Of a DNA stretch of 64,000 nucleotides, positions 38,774 through 51,986 are shown piece after piece. Each line of letters opens with the position of its first letter. Positions within the stretch are counted from its first letter, which is position 1. The notes beneath the pieces are model-generated. The model did not search any database and was not told the origin of the DNA. It saw nothing but the letters and a program-made list of their open reading frames with translations. Source of the stretch: Todiramphus chloris collaris (taxonomy: Eukaryota; Chordata; Aves; Coraciiformes; Alcedinidae); the NCBI GenBank assembly GCA_025345505.1, contig JANVCC010000077.1:3008446-3072445 (forward strand). Reading direction: 5' to 3'. The position numbers were made by a program, and so were the translations under genes.

Positions 38774-41700
38774 GCCTCCTCTCCTAGAAGCCTCTGTGTA
38801 TGTTTTCCTTGTTTGCAGGGATCTGGATTTGCTAAACCAGTTCCCTTGCTGGTGGGCACACCTTTTTGTGTTTGAAATACAGGCTGCAGAATACATACTG
38901 TATTTGTTTCATCACCTTTGTTAGCACACTGCAGGAAGATGAACTGTGAAGCTGGTGTTGGACGAAGGGCAAATGTGATGAATGGCATCTTCTCCCCCTC
39001 AAGTTGAGGCAAACGTTCGGGTTTGTTTCATTTGCATGAAAGTAGGAGAGTACCCATGCAACTTGAGTGCTGCTTTGTCTTGATCACTCACCTAATTAAG
39101 TCGGTATTTTTCCTTGTTTGCCTTTACTGTAATTGCGTATGTTCTTCTCACTTCTACACATGTTAGATGTGCCTTGATTGATTCAGGTCCTGCTGTAAAT
39201 TTTGAGTAACTGCCTTGATTTCAGTGGAGCTGTATTTTGGGGACAAGTCTCTTGTAAATTATGGAGTCAGACTGATGTAAGCCATAATCGGGGAAAAGTG
39301 CTCTAGTAGCTCTTGAGCTCCCAGGAACAGATGGAATCCCATTGCATTTCTTGTGTTATTGGCTTAAAACAGCTCCCTTTTACCCCCTTCCAATACTGCA
39401 GGGGTCAGAGTCTGACTCTCCCTGCTGCCTCTTATCTAGGGCTGTTGCAATGCCACAGGAAGGTAAAAGGAGGAAAGACAGACACACCCTGGAAAAACAC
39501 TGCAATTCTCTCCAGCGTTGAACTTGGGAGTCTTTTACCCGTGTTTCTAACATGACCTTTAATTTGGCCAGAGCCAATCACATTAAAGGTGATATGCCCT
39601 GCATATTACACAGGCATGAGTTCAGAAGTGACAGATCTTCCTGGGAGCTTCCAGCAACAGAAAACACAGCGCAACTAGAGGCTTTTGAATGAATGATTTA
39701 TTGTAGGGCTGGCTAATGCTATTATTGTGGCATGGGACAGGAGTACTTGATGTTGTGCTGGTCACTAATTCATGTGTGAAGGCTCGAGTGCTAATCTGTG
39801 TGGATTAAATGCATGCTGAAGATGTTTTCTGTACTGTGCCACTTGAAATTCTCTCATGATGCAGGGCATTCAAAGCAAATAATTTTCTGCTTCCCATGTG
39901 CCAGTGAATGCGTGCCATTTAGTTTGTAATTGGAACACAGCATGCTACGTGTGTCTTTTCTACATCATGAAAAGTGGTCCATTTTCTGAACTACACAAGT
40001 AGTTGTCACCTCTGTTTTAAATTGGGAGTCATAAATTTTATAGGGCGTGTGAATATATGTATTAGTTTTCTCACACAGGTGAATCGATTGTATTATGATC
40101 TGCCACGGGCTTTATGACCATGCTCAGGTTACATTCTGTACTAAATTTTGCCTGTGTTTCTATATTTAGATTTTAATTGTTAATTTTTTTTAAGGAAACA
40201 AAAGTAGGGGAAAAGTAGGCATATCAAAGAGGCTGTGCTTCTGCGTGTTATTTATAAGCCAAGAGATTCAATGAGCCATGCCAACTTGGCATGTTAAAGA
40301 TGCTTGACAGTCCATTTCTTATTAAATATGGTACATTTAAAAACTTTGATTTTACACAACTGTAGATCTGTTTGATTAATGTGTTTTCTAGGGAGTTTTT
40401 AAGTACTTGTACTGGCTGAAAGAAGTCCAGTAATGCTTAATGGGGCATGACAGTGGCCTCAGCCTATCTGGGATGTGGAACATCATCTGATGAGGGAGAC
40501 AAAAAGGGTTATATTCTTAATGGTATGGGGGATAAAATGCAAATGAGTTAATGGAACAGATTTCCTTCACACTTCTGGAAATAAAATTTATTTTCAGGTC
40601 AGAAAACATTATGAAAACCCTGTTATCTCTGCCTCAGAAGAAACATGTACCTTTCAGAAAGTGAGAACAAAATTCCTTTTTTTTTATGTTTTCCTTTTCT
40701 TATCCTACTTTTTTCCTTTAATATGTTGGGGTTTTTTTTGTTGTTGTTTGGTGGAGGGACTGGGAGATGGAAATGGGGACAGTCTGCAAACAACGTGACA
40801 TAACATGACAGGAGTTAATCAGAGTCCACATGCCAAGACAGAGTTAGTCAAAAAAAAAAGCACAATTGCTCTTTCTGGGAGAATAAACATCTTTGTGCTC
40901 TTCAGCTGTCTTTGTATTTTGGCAGGGGGAGAAAAAGGGTTCCACGAAATGCTGTAGGATTTCTGTCTGCTTATGATTTGTAATATGTATGGCATCTGTA
41001 GTGCAAAGTGGACTGCAAAGTGCAGTCAGAGAAAAATGCTGTTGCAGAGTTTAAGTGGGGTTATCTGTAGCACATAATATTCCTCTTGGTGCTGTTGGTG
41101 AAAATTTTTATTGTTGCTCAAAGGAATTGAATTTAGGCCACTGCCAAGAGCTGTTGAAAACCCCACTGTGAACTGAGATCCCTCTTCTGAGGTTAACTCA
41201 AAAGGAGCTTTGCCATTCTGTGAGGCAGGATTGGAACCAATGAGGAAATAGGATATAAAAGGAAATCTGGAAATGTTCAGAGTAGTTGATGGGTAGTGAG
41301 GTTGGGATACTGATTGCAGAAGGAAGAAGCTCTCTTTTCAGTCCGTTGGACTGAGTGGTGCTAAGTGTAGGGGTGAGCTGGTTTGCAGCACTGCAGTGTG
41401 TCTTAGCGGCAATAAGTACTAGGAACTATAGACAAATTGACCCTGAGATTAATTCACTTTTGTTCTCATGGACTGAGTATACAGGCAGTGGGATCTTATT
41501 CTCCAGTGGATTAGTTGGTCTATTTACAGCATAACTCTGGGTTGACTTCTCTTGGATTTGATAGTTTTATCTCAATATTGTTACTTATCAATAAGGGACA
41601 AACTTGATTGGAGATAGGCATACAACATGCACTCTAACAAGACAACCTTTAGATCAGGATTGTAATATGTGGAAGGTAAGTTTACATTACATCTAAATAA

Positions 41701-41812
41701 AACATTATCATCATCTTGCTCTGCCCACACCAGTACATTTTCTAAAATCCAGAGACCATTTCCATCCTGTTTATATCTCCTCTTGTCACCAACAGACAGA
41801 TTTTCACAAGAG

Positions 41813-41874
41813 ATAGTCACTCAGCAGGCCTTATTTTCACATAATAGTCACTCAGCAGGTCTTATTTTCACATA
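41813..41874 (+). repeat. Two-copy 31-bp tandem duplication
   Basis: Copies at 41813-41843 and 41844-41874 are head to tail and differ at a single position (C versus T in GGCCTTATT/GGTCTTATT). Confidence 0.97.
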
Positions 41875-44800
41875 GACTAGTTTCCTGTGTCGTGGTATGA
41901 CTGTAATTTATGTCCATATTAAGGAGGCTTTACAGTGGCTTTAAGAAGTTTTAGCATATGGGAGAATCAGACAAACAGGTGATTTGGCTTCTATTTTTTC
42001 CAAATACACAATGTGCAGAGGATTTTCTGAGCCAGGTTCCCAAGGAGTGGTGAAACCCATTCAGGCAACGCACCTCTTGACACTCAAAGTGTGAGTCAAG
42101 AATTCCTCCACGCTCTAACTAGCTTTGAAACAAGCTGTTGTAGATATTTTTTTTTCTTCATGATACAAACCAGGTTGTTCATCTCCTCCCTAATCAATTA
42201 CACAGTTGCTTCAGAGCACACAGGTCTCATCAGGTCTGGAAACTCAGTGCCTTGATCTATCATAAATGGTTTAAGATTAATACGGAGGAGGCTAGCTTTC
42301 TTTAGTGCTCCACAATTTGATTTAGCCTAGATATTATTTCCCAGTGGAAGAGGAGTTGTTTACTGTGGAAATATCATAAGTGATGGAATATTGAGAATCG
42401 AGCAATCATGGCCTTGACACATGCAGATATTACGGAGATGCAAGGATAATTACAAAATGCAATATTCAGGTAGAGTTGCTTAGAAATGTGGTTTGATTAA
42501 ACCTCAGCAACTAATAAAGGGTGAATACATGCCTGGTAGTTATTTCAAGTCCATTATGAAGGAGGCATCCCAAGCTTTGTCTTTGAAATGTATTGTATCA
42601 TTCAGAGATATTAGTGTGTAAAATGATACCATCTTTGTTGACATAAAAATCGTATCTGCCTGACTCAGTTTCACGTGTTGCCAGCATTAATTAAAAGCCC
42701 ATCCTTTGACTCCTGGAGAATTTCTTTGAAGTGGTGCAACTTAGAACAGGCTGTGGTTCCAAGTTTCTTTCACTCTCATTTGCTTATATTGACAATCAGT
42801 ATAAATCTATGAGGGCAAAGAGTAAATCTGTTCTCCCTTTAATGGGTCCACTCAAGCAAGGGCTTTGGGATTAGATCTTAAATTGGCACCTTTTAAATCT
42901 TTGATACAGTTACAGACTCAGTGAACCATGTACAGCTCTCACCTCTCTTACAGCTAGAACTGGCTGGAAATTACTTTTCTCCTTTGTCAAAATATGTTTT
43001 CTAACAAACATTTAGCCTGCCTGCTAAAACCAGTGCAAAACACTGAACAACAAATGTAGTTTAGCTGAAAATATTCAGCTTTATTTCCTCTTCTAGAGAA
43101 ACAAAACACAAACAAAAGCTAGCTAGGAAAAAGTAGATGACATCTGGGGATAAAATCTATTGCTATGTTTAAAAGAAAATCTTGGGGAGGGGAAGGAAGA
43201 GGAAAGGAGCACCAGATAAACAGCTTTATGCTTCTAAACACCAGTATATTTAAAGACATAGCTTCTCTTTGCACCTCCTCCAGTGCAGAATGGCAAGATA
43301 GACTAACTAGTAAAAATGTTGTCTCTCTTCTTCACCATCCTCAGGTTTACTTGCACTATCTGTTTCCTGTAAGAAGGAGGAACAGTCAGATAATAAATAT
43401 AACCTTACTGTTTTATCTGTGAGGTAACTGCTGCTCTTAGGATGCAACTGTTGTGGTGACATTCCAAACTGTAGGGGGGCATCAGTCTGCTGGGTTTTTT
43501 AGGGGTTTGCACACCTAGGGGTCAATGTAGCTTGTGTGTCAGAATATGTTGTCTCTGGAAGCATATTCCAGAGTTTCTCCCTGTGAACAAGGGCAGGCAA
43601 GGGGCTGGAGTTGGGTTTGTGTGGCCAGGAAGTGAGTGGTAGAGCCACAGCCATACATGGGATGTGAGTAACCGGTCATGAAATGGCTTGATTTTCACAT
43701 TATACTCTGAGTGTTTTAGTTTGCAATGTCTCAAGGCTTGGGTTGGAGGTTGTATTTAAATAGTGGTGCTCAGATATTTTAAAAACATTCTAAGCAGCTT
43801 CCAGCGTGAGACCCTTGTGTTAGTGAGAGTACTGTAATGATCCAGGCTTTAATATTGCATCTGTTGGGAAATACTGGCAAGGGATTCCTGCCCATACTTT
43901 CTCTGGGTGCACTCTTGCAAATGGTTGCTATGCAAAACAGTATCAGTGCTACTCCTGTGGGTACCTATGTCCTTCAGTCTCAGCAAGAATAGGTCAATGC
44001 ACCATGCAAGGTGAGGAAGATTGTAGAATACGTGGAAAGCCAATTTGAAGGCCTAAGAATGAATAAGACTTCTGATGCAGCAGAATTGGGAAAGAGGGCA
44101 TATAAATAATGAGAAACTCCCCTTTGAGATGATGTGAAGTCCTTCTCAGAAATAAGTTCTAGACCTCAACTTGGGGCAGTGAGTGAAACGAATTAAAGAT
44201 GAAGAAAACCTGATCATGTCTGTGTCAGAAGGCAGAGCAGCAGCAAGGATTCTGGTCATTTTTAGTTTACTTTGCCATTGATACTGTCTTAGTTGCTGTC
44301 ATGGCTTAGGGTCAGGGCAGACCCTTAGACCTATAAACATGACAGATTTATTGGCATCTGACATGGGGCCCAGCTGAGCCTATACTAATTTCCAATCTTT
44401 TAGATCATTAAAAGAAATCCATGTATGATCTGCATTCCTCTTCAAGAGTGAGATAGTTTGCAAAAACCTCTGGGATCCACTGTAGAAAGGGGCTAAGAAT
44501 GTCACGCTTATTCTGTTGGCTCCTCTCATGGCAGGGTATATTCAGAGCAATTGGGGTTGCTAACTCACACTTTCATTCTGGAGGTATTCATGCAGTAATG
44601 AATGAAGTGGAGAAGCAGACCCTGAGAAATTTGCACTCTCTGATACCCTGCTGAGTATGCTCAGATGGTAACATAGAATGTCTGTTCTCTCCAGGGGTGC
44701 AAAGTATACCATTAAAATGCAGAAAAACAGGCCTCTTAGAAAAATTGTGCCTGTAGATAAAGGAAAATGGAGAAATGAAAAATTGTGATTCTATGATTCC

Positions 44801-45639
44801 TCAAATGAAGGCAGATCTCACTGCAAATGATGAGAAGCCTGGAAGATAATGCACTAGTTGGAGGATTCTGTATAGGTTTAATTGGAAAGAGGACAACTAG
44901 CAGTAGCATCTCATGTCTGGTTTGCAAGAAGGTTGCTAATAATGACATCTTTTTGTCAGTTGTGAATGACAGAAATTAGGAAAAGAAGGAAGAAGTTAAA
45001 AGTCAGCAATCTTCCTTACATCTAATGATGTCTTCTTGGACATGCACTTTTTGCTGGATCTTCTAATACATTCACATTCATTCTTGCTGTGGAGGCTGTT
45101 ACAGATTTATTGATCTGGTACTCAAAGACAGTGCCTAAGTTTGGTTTCATAGTGTGAGGACTATAAAGAAATATAGTAAATAATCACATCCTCCAAAACC
45201 TCTTCTAAGGAAGTTAGAACAAAACTAACTTTCTCTCCAAAATTTTCCTGACACTGCTGATGTTAAAGAAAGAAGGAAGCTAGAATAATAGCCTGTGCTG
45301 TCAGTGCCTACTCAATTTGTTATAGCAGTATCTGCTGAAATAAAACGGTATGCTCTTTTTGGACATAGTCTGGCAAATGAACAAACAGTCTTATTGTCTG
45401 CTTGCAGTTGCTTGACTTCAAGGTGATTTGATCAAAAGCTTCATTTAATTGTATGGCAAGCAGCCTCTAGGACTCCCTGATCTCAGATGTGTGATGTGGA
45501 AACAGGAGAGACAGCCAGTGAGATCTATGTCTGTTGATTATCCCTTTATTGAATTTAGTTTCAGTGCTTATAAGAATTTATTTTGGATTCCCATGAAAAG
45601 TGAACCTGGGTTAAAGTACCAGATTCAAATATTTTTATT

Positions 45640-46266
45640 TTGGTGGATGAAAAACTGGGCATGTGCCTGCAATGTGTGTTTATAGCCCAGAAGGCCTATC
45701 CTATCCTGGCCTGCAGGAAAAGAATCATGACCAGCAGATCTCTCATGAGGCTTCACCTGGAGTACTGCATCCAGCTCTGGGGGCTCCTGCATAAGAAAGA
45801 CACTAGACCCATTAGAGTAGGTCCAGAGGAGGGCAGCAAAAATGTTGAGAGGGATGGGACACCTCTGCTATGAGGTAAGGCTGAGAGTTAGGGTTGTTCA
45901 GCTTGGAGAAGAGAAAGCTCCAGGGAGACCTCACTGCATCCTTTCGACATACAAAGGGGGTTTACAAGAAAGATAAGACACTTTCACCAAGGTCTGTTGT
46001 GACAGGACAAAGGGCAATGGCTTTGACCCTTTCAGTTCAAAGCAGATAGGTTTATAGTGAACACAAGGAAGAAATTTTTTAAAGTGAGGGTGGTGAGACA
46101 CAGGATCAGGTTGCCCAGAGAAGTTGTGGCTGCCTCATCGTTGGAAGTGTTCAGGATCCGGTTGGATAGGTCTTTGAGCAATCTGATCTAGTGAAAGATG
46201 TCCTTGCCCATGGCAGGGGGATGCCTTCAGAGGTCCCTTCCAAACCCAAATTATTCTATGATTCTA
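45640..46266 (+). mobile_element. CR1 LINE 3' fragment (longest copy)
   Basis: Recognisable CR1 landmarks are GCCCAGAAGGCC (about 45688), CACCTGGAGTACTGCATCCA, GTCCAGAGGAGGGCAGCAAA, GTTGTTCAGCTTGGAGAAGA, AGGACAAAGGGCAATGG, GTTGCCCAGAGAAGTTGTGG and the terminal TTATTCTATGATTCTA. It extends further 5' than the other copies, into the end of the ORF2-derived region, but carries no intact coding sequence. Its 5' boundary is approximate. Confidence 0.95.
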
Positions 46267-48204
46267 CTAAATATAGCCATGAAGGCCAATGGGAAAGAGA
46301 GACAGAATAAGGTGAATAAAACCGGGTAGAAAGGAATATAAAGGGTCAGTGGGCATTACCTTCAGGAGCTTTGCCTAGGTGGCTGCACAAATAAAATAAA
46401 GGCTCTGGCTAGAAGGAAGTCCTGCTCCCTTTTCCCCATGAGATGGCTTTTGTGGTCGTCATGGACATCCATCCTAGGCAGAACAGGAGGAGGCTAAAGA
46501 AAAGAAACTCCCAGGGCTTTCTTTGTGATGTCTGGCTTGGAATAAGAAGTACAGGACCAGAAGCAAACATAAAAGGCAGCTGAAGGTCCACCCATGAGTA
46601 CTAAGAGCAGTATTAGATTACAGGTATGTTTATGGCCTCATCTGTGGCCAGATCTGGTGAGCAAAGATTTCATCCTTCTGGTCTCAGCTCTGATAAATAT
46701 TTTCTATTTCTAGTATGAAGGGAGGCATGTATCAGCTGCTCTTCTTCCTAAAAAGGGTGATCTCTACTCTAGCAGGTGTGGAAATACAAGTCCAAGACCT
46801 AAAAGAACCCTGAATTGAGAATTAAAGAAGGTAAATGACTTCGGTTGCTGCAGGGAGAGATGTAACCTCAGTGTGAACAGGGTTGTGTGAGCTCCCTCCT
46901 GTGTCTACTTGTGTGATAAAGGTGGACCTCAATGAGAGACCTAGGCAGAGAAGACTCTATAGTTGCCACTTTAAAGTACTTCTGAATTTCCTGTGGTGGT
47001 AATGCCATGATGATGGCAGTATAGGGGAAAGTATAGAGAAAGGAAAAAGAAATATTGTTGAGCATGGGCTGGGGAAAGTTAATTGCAACATAAAAATGCT
47101 CTTATGGTATTAATGAGAAATCCACTTGTGGCAATCAGGCTGAACCTGCTATTTGTAAAAGCTACACAGCAATCCACTATTTCTAATCTGTTTCACTTAA
47201 TAAAAACCTTCAGTTAAAAAAATTCTTTAAAGAAAAATTTAAAGATTTAAAGAAAAGCTTGTCTCTGTTGAAGTCTTTGTGATTTTTTTTTTTGTGTCTT
47301 TTCTCCCTCTGATTTTCACTGAGACCAGAAATTTCAGTATTTCAGAATTTCAGATCATTGGTGTTTGAAGATCATATTTTAACCCCGTTTTGTCCCTTTT
47401 TTTTTCAGTATATGATAGAATACTGGAATGAATAACTTCCAGCTGATTTCTTGTTCTGTTTCTGTGTTACTTTCATTGCTGCTTTTGCCACACTGTCAAG
47501 CTTCCAGAGGTGAAGAGGTATTGAAAAGGTGCGATGTGAGGAGAGGGAAAACACACACCATGGAAAAAGAACAAAAACCCCTGACATCTTTAGTTTCTTT
47601 GGGTTAAACTGCAAAAGGTAGAAAGGAGGACAGAGGAAGAATCTTTCCTCATAATAAGAAAACTGAACTGGCAATGATGTGTGGCCAAATGAAGGGTTTG
47701 TGTGCCTTTGAGCTCCTCTTTTCCTCAAGGTACCTTGAGTCATCTATGAGAAGTTACCGTTCCTTTACAACAAACCTTGCTTTCAAGTCTCAACTGTTTG
47801 TAACTTTGAAATGATCTTTAAAAATCAACGAAAAGCTATGAATGGAGAACATGTTCTACCTTGGGACAAAGTGGGGTCCAGGTGTCCCCAAACTCTTTTT
47901 TCATGCAGATCTGATTCAGTGTTGTCCTGTTGCCAGCCAGAATGCGAGTGAGTGATGTCAATCACAAAGTATAGTCATCAGTCTAGTAACTGGGATGAGA
48001 TAAATCCCTCAGATATCAAGCTTACATTCCTCTGTTCCTTACTTAGGACACCACTCTAAAAAGGAGCAATAGTGTAAGTACAGCTATTGTGAGGAGCAGG
48101 AGAGTGAAAGCTTTTCATGGAAGGTATAATTGTATAAAGGGTTAGGAGGTGTGGTATGGTCAGAACCCAGTTCAAAACTTCACCTTCTAAATGGTGAGGC
48201 AATT

Positions 48205-48300
48205 TCAGCTCCATTTTACAGATGGAAAATAGGGAAAGAGGTTTTTAATTATTAGCTCCATGCTCTGAATGGAAAATCAGTGCTGGTTTGACCACTACAA
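48205..48300 (-). mobile_element. Possible MIR-type SINE relic, reverse orientation
   Basis: CTCCATTTTACAGATGGAAA followed by ATAGGGAAAGAG matches the start of a reversed MIR core. The continuation (GGAAAATCAGTGCTGGTTTG) only loosely matches the GGCAGAGCTGG part. This is weaker than the copy at 20 kb. Confidence 0.4.
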
Positions 48301-48959
48301 CTATCACCTCTATCTTGGTTTGGAATACAGTTAACCCCCTACAGATTAATAATCTTAATAGTGCCTTTCAGATTCTATCAGACCACCTTATCTGATCTGA
48401 TGTAACCTGTGGATGTGAAGATGAAAGGTTAATCCCCCAGGCCATCTTCTTTCCTTTACATTTTCTGTCTGAACGCTTGTTTCCTTGTCTTGCCTGTCCA
48501 CTTTTGGCATATGTCTCCTGCTGTCTTATAACACTAATACTGGTTTACATCTGGCTCTGTGCAGAGGACTGCAGCCTCTTTGAACAGCAGCTGACTGTTT
48601 AGAGATGCTTACAAATTTCCTTTAGTACTTCCTCTCCTCTCCTGGCAACTCTTCTCAGTATGATTTATGAATAGCAACATTGCTGGGGGGATGTGAAGTG
48701 TCAACACCTCTGAATTCCAGTGATAGGAGCTGGGGTAATTAATAATACCAAAACAGGAGTGTTTGCTTTGCATGGAGATCACGTAGCAGAGAAGTGTTAT
48801 TCTGTATTCTTTGGGAATGAGGGAAGTCAGTCCTAGCACTTCCCTGTGCTGTTAAATCTGCATGTCATTTTCCTTCGATAATTAAGTAATTCCAGCCTTT
48901 CAAGGAGAAATACTCCCTCCTTTTTCCCTGTTAGCTTGCAGATGTAGTACATGTACCTT

Positions 48960-49140
48960 GCGGCAAATCAATGCTAACTATATTACCATGCATTATTGCA
49001 GTAATGGAGTAGAGTAAGCCCAAGGAAAAATGTTCAACCCTTACCGATTGCATTATGAGCATGAGGATCTTTTATGTAGCAGATTTATTAATTGCATTTT
49101 CATTTGTGTCCCTGAATTTTAACCCTTTTGATATTGCACT
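48960..49140. promoter_or_regulatory. Candidate conserved non-coding element
   Basis: ATTACCATGCATTATTGCAG and a second cluster TTTATTAATTGCATTTTCAT lie within 130 bp, resembling homeodomain/POU site clusters. No repeat or coding signal is seen. Regulatory status is inferred from motif density only. Confidence 0.18.
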
Positions 49141-50918
49141 TCTGAGTACTGCTGAAATTACCAAGTGTTGGACAGATTCAGAAGAGGGAGAATGTCAAGA
49201 GTAGTGTCTGAGGTACTGCACTGGAGCCTGGATATCTGTAACAAAGTTCAGGAAGAGATTTAAACCACCACCAAAGGAAGGCAGCTGTTTAAATCACTTA
49301 GTAGAACACAGAATAAATATTCTCTGTGTTTAGAGTGACAAAAGTTTTGGTGCTCTTTAAAGGGAAGTGAAGAGTTTTGCATTGCGCTATACACCGTGCA
49401 GGCTGTTCCTCCTCAGATGAACCCCTTGATTTGTCCCAGCAGCATTTTCATTTTGTGAGGATCAGCTTCCTTAGCTGTTCTCATTTGTGCCCTGTCTGAA
49501 GGCAGTGCACTTGTGTTTTGTCTGCAAATCATAGACTTCGGAGTGGGGATTGTCTCTCTGCTGCATTTTCAGGCCTTTTCCTGGAGCCTGAGAGGAATTC
49601 TAGGTATTGCTAGTTTAAATTATTATTAACTTAGTAATTTGCATCATGGAAGTGCATACAGCAGTAATTCCTGGCTTTTGACAGCCCACTACTGAGCATG
49701 TGTTACACTGTGTGTGTGTTATGTGTTGTTCTCTTCATGGGGCCAGTACTATTTTCTCTAATTCCTTGTGGTTTTGTGAAGCTTCAGTGAGTTGAAGCTG
49801 TCCGCCAAGACAGTCTAGAAAAGGCTGTAATAGCTGCCACTTAGTTTTGTTCTACTTCCTGTCTTGGAGGCGTTGGGAGCATAAATTTGCCTGAGACTCC
49901 CTCTTTCAGAATGTTTCAAACTCTGTTAACATGAGATTTGATTCATCCTGACTCCTTTTAGGAATAAGTTGTTGCTGAATCAGTGCACAGGAGATGGGGG
50001 GGACTGCCAAGACTGGCTTGGTAAGAAATACCTGCCTAGAGCCAGCTGCTAGCTGCTGTAGTTCTGTGCTGTTTTTCTTTATATTAATATGTTCTTTTTG
50101 TTTTGTTCTTTGCCACTAAATATACACCCTTCCATTCATGTTGACAAGTATAAGTCTTTCCTCGGTGCTGTAGTTCAATTTCTTTCTTGTTTGGGGTTGT
50201 TCTTAAAAGAACAGGTACAGGTGAGAACCTTAAAAGGTGTTTGCTGTGGGAGAAAAAGCAGCACCAAGCTGTGGCAGGTTGAACACCCTCCTGTGAAGTC
50301 CCACCATCAAACCTGGGGCCCTGACAGACTTACTTCTTTGCAGCTTGCTAAGAAAATTCTGCCTGCACACGCACACATGCACACATGCAAATTGCTTTGA
50401 GTTCAGCTTGAGTAGGGAAGAATCAAAATCAGCTCCTTTCCCTTCCAGGTCTATCTCAAGCTTGGGTGGAGAGAGGAGTGGAAGAGGGAAAGATTTGTCT
50501 GGAAGAGGATACAAAGTGGGAAAAATACTTGAGGTGAGATCCATCTTAATTGCAGAGAACTGTTTCTGTGTCACTGACCACAGCAGCTTCATTCTTTCAG
50601 TATGTGCTCTGTGGGGTCGGAAAAGGCTGTTTGTCATTTTATGCCTTGTTTCTGATTTCTACAAGAGAGTTTTCTAAAACAACTCCTGTGCAGTACCTGG
50701 TTGGCTTGAGGCTATCAAAGAAGTTTTCCATCCTTGTAGATTGGTGGGCTGTTACTGTTTCTTTTGCAGTAGCCTCTGGGGTCACGGATGTGGCTGATGT
50801 TTGGTATCCCTCTTTATTTGAAGCTACTGAGTCCTTTGAATTTTTTTCCTGGGGTTTTTTCCCGCAGACTAGAGGAGGAAGTAAGTCTTCTGGGACTGCT
50901 GGGGACAACGTTATCTAT

Positions 50919-50952
50919 TATGTCACTATTGCAATTATGTCACTGTTGCAAT
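50919..50952 (+). repeat. Two-copy 17-bp tandem duplication
   Basis: TATGTCACTATTGCAAT (50919-50935) is followed directly by TATGTCACTGTTGCAAT (50936-50952), differing at one base. Confidence 0.97.
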
Positions 50953-51965
50953 CTTTGGATCATAGCAGTGATCTCTGCAATAAGACCGTCCTAGGACTCC
51001 TCTAGAAGGGAAATCTGTCAAATAAAAATTGGTGGGTCTCAGGTGGTAGCATCCCTTGTGGGGACTGAAAAAGTACATCCCACACAACTTCAGTTACACC
51101 TGATAATATTTGGTGTTTCTGCAATAATTGGTCTGTAAATAGGTTCCCAACCAGCAAATGCTTGGGAGTCATGGAAATTTTTTTTTAATTTTTTTTTTTT
51201 AACAACTCAAATGGGAGCAGCTGACTTTGTTGAGCCCACAAGCCATATGGAGCCTATGAAGATGTTCAGGGTATGAGAGAATATAGGATCTTGAGGAGTC
51301 CCATCAGGATGCAGGATGAATATGGGATAGTTTCCATTTCTTCATTTTGCCTAGAGCCACTAGCTGTTGATATCTTTTCATTGGGACTGTTGAGAGGATG
51401 GAGAAGATGGGCTCTGGCAATGAAACTTCCATCACAATGCAGGCTGAGGGACAGCTTGAGTTTGATAAAACACAGTTTGTCTTTCACTAGATGATTTCAC
51501 ATCTTTCAAAAATCTCATTCCTATTACTTTAGCTGTGATTTTTACATTGTACTGTGATTTCATTTAAATGCAGTTGAGTCTGTTTTAGAGAAAGGTAAAT
51601 GAATTATGTGACCTCTCAAGGTCCCTGTTTTTGAGAGTTGTATAAATGCATGTCACTTCTGAAATGGTCTCACCATGGTAGTTGTAGCTACTGTTGTCCT
51701 GTTATGAGTGTCTTGAAGAGAAGACCTGAACCTTTCCAGATCCCACTATGCCCTAGGGAAAGATTCATATTCACAGAGACTCCCTTTGCACAGCAAGGTA
51801 GTATTTGTGCTCTGCTTCTCAGTGACAAAAGCCACTCCTAAACAATCATAGACATGAGGCTTCATTAACAAATAGAAATGAAAAGTTGATGAGAGATGCA
51901 CAAAATTTCTAACAGTAAGGAGGATTCCTTTTCCCCATGGGACCTGTGAGACTGAGGCATACCTT

Positions 51966-51986
51966 GGGATGGGGAGAGGGGGAGGG
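51966..51986 (+). repeat. G-quadruplex motif
   Basis: Four G runs (3, 4, 5 and 3 G) are separated by loops AT, AGA and A, giving a compact canonical quadruplex motif on the + strand in intergenic DNA. Confidence 0.8.

Larger units (their letters stand above)
36959..45639. other. Intergenic, no gene recognised
   Basis: Contents: the longest GT-rich tract (38647-38773, which produces an artefactual 153-codon reverse-strand frame at 38551-39012), a T-rich stretch (about 40675-40763), an octamer motif (ATGCAAAT, 40537-40544) and a perfect-length 31-bp tandem duplication (41813-41874). No coding or RNA gene was identified. Confidence 0.7.

Noticed and set aside
38551..39012. 153-codon reverse-strand frame rich in Lys, Asn, Thr and Pro
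   Set aside because: Its composition is the direct product of the GT-rich repeat tract (38647-38773) read on the other strand.
50550..51005. 151-codon + strand open frame
   Set aside because: No recognisable domain, overlaps frames on both strands, contains a tandem slippage repeat and has no supporting splice or promoter context. Taken as a chance frame.
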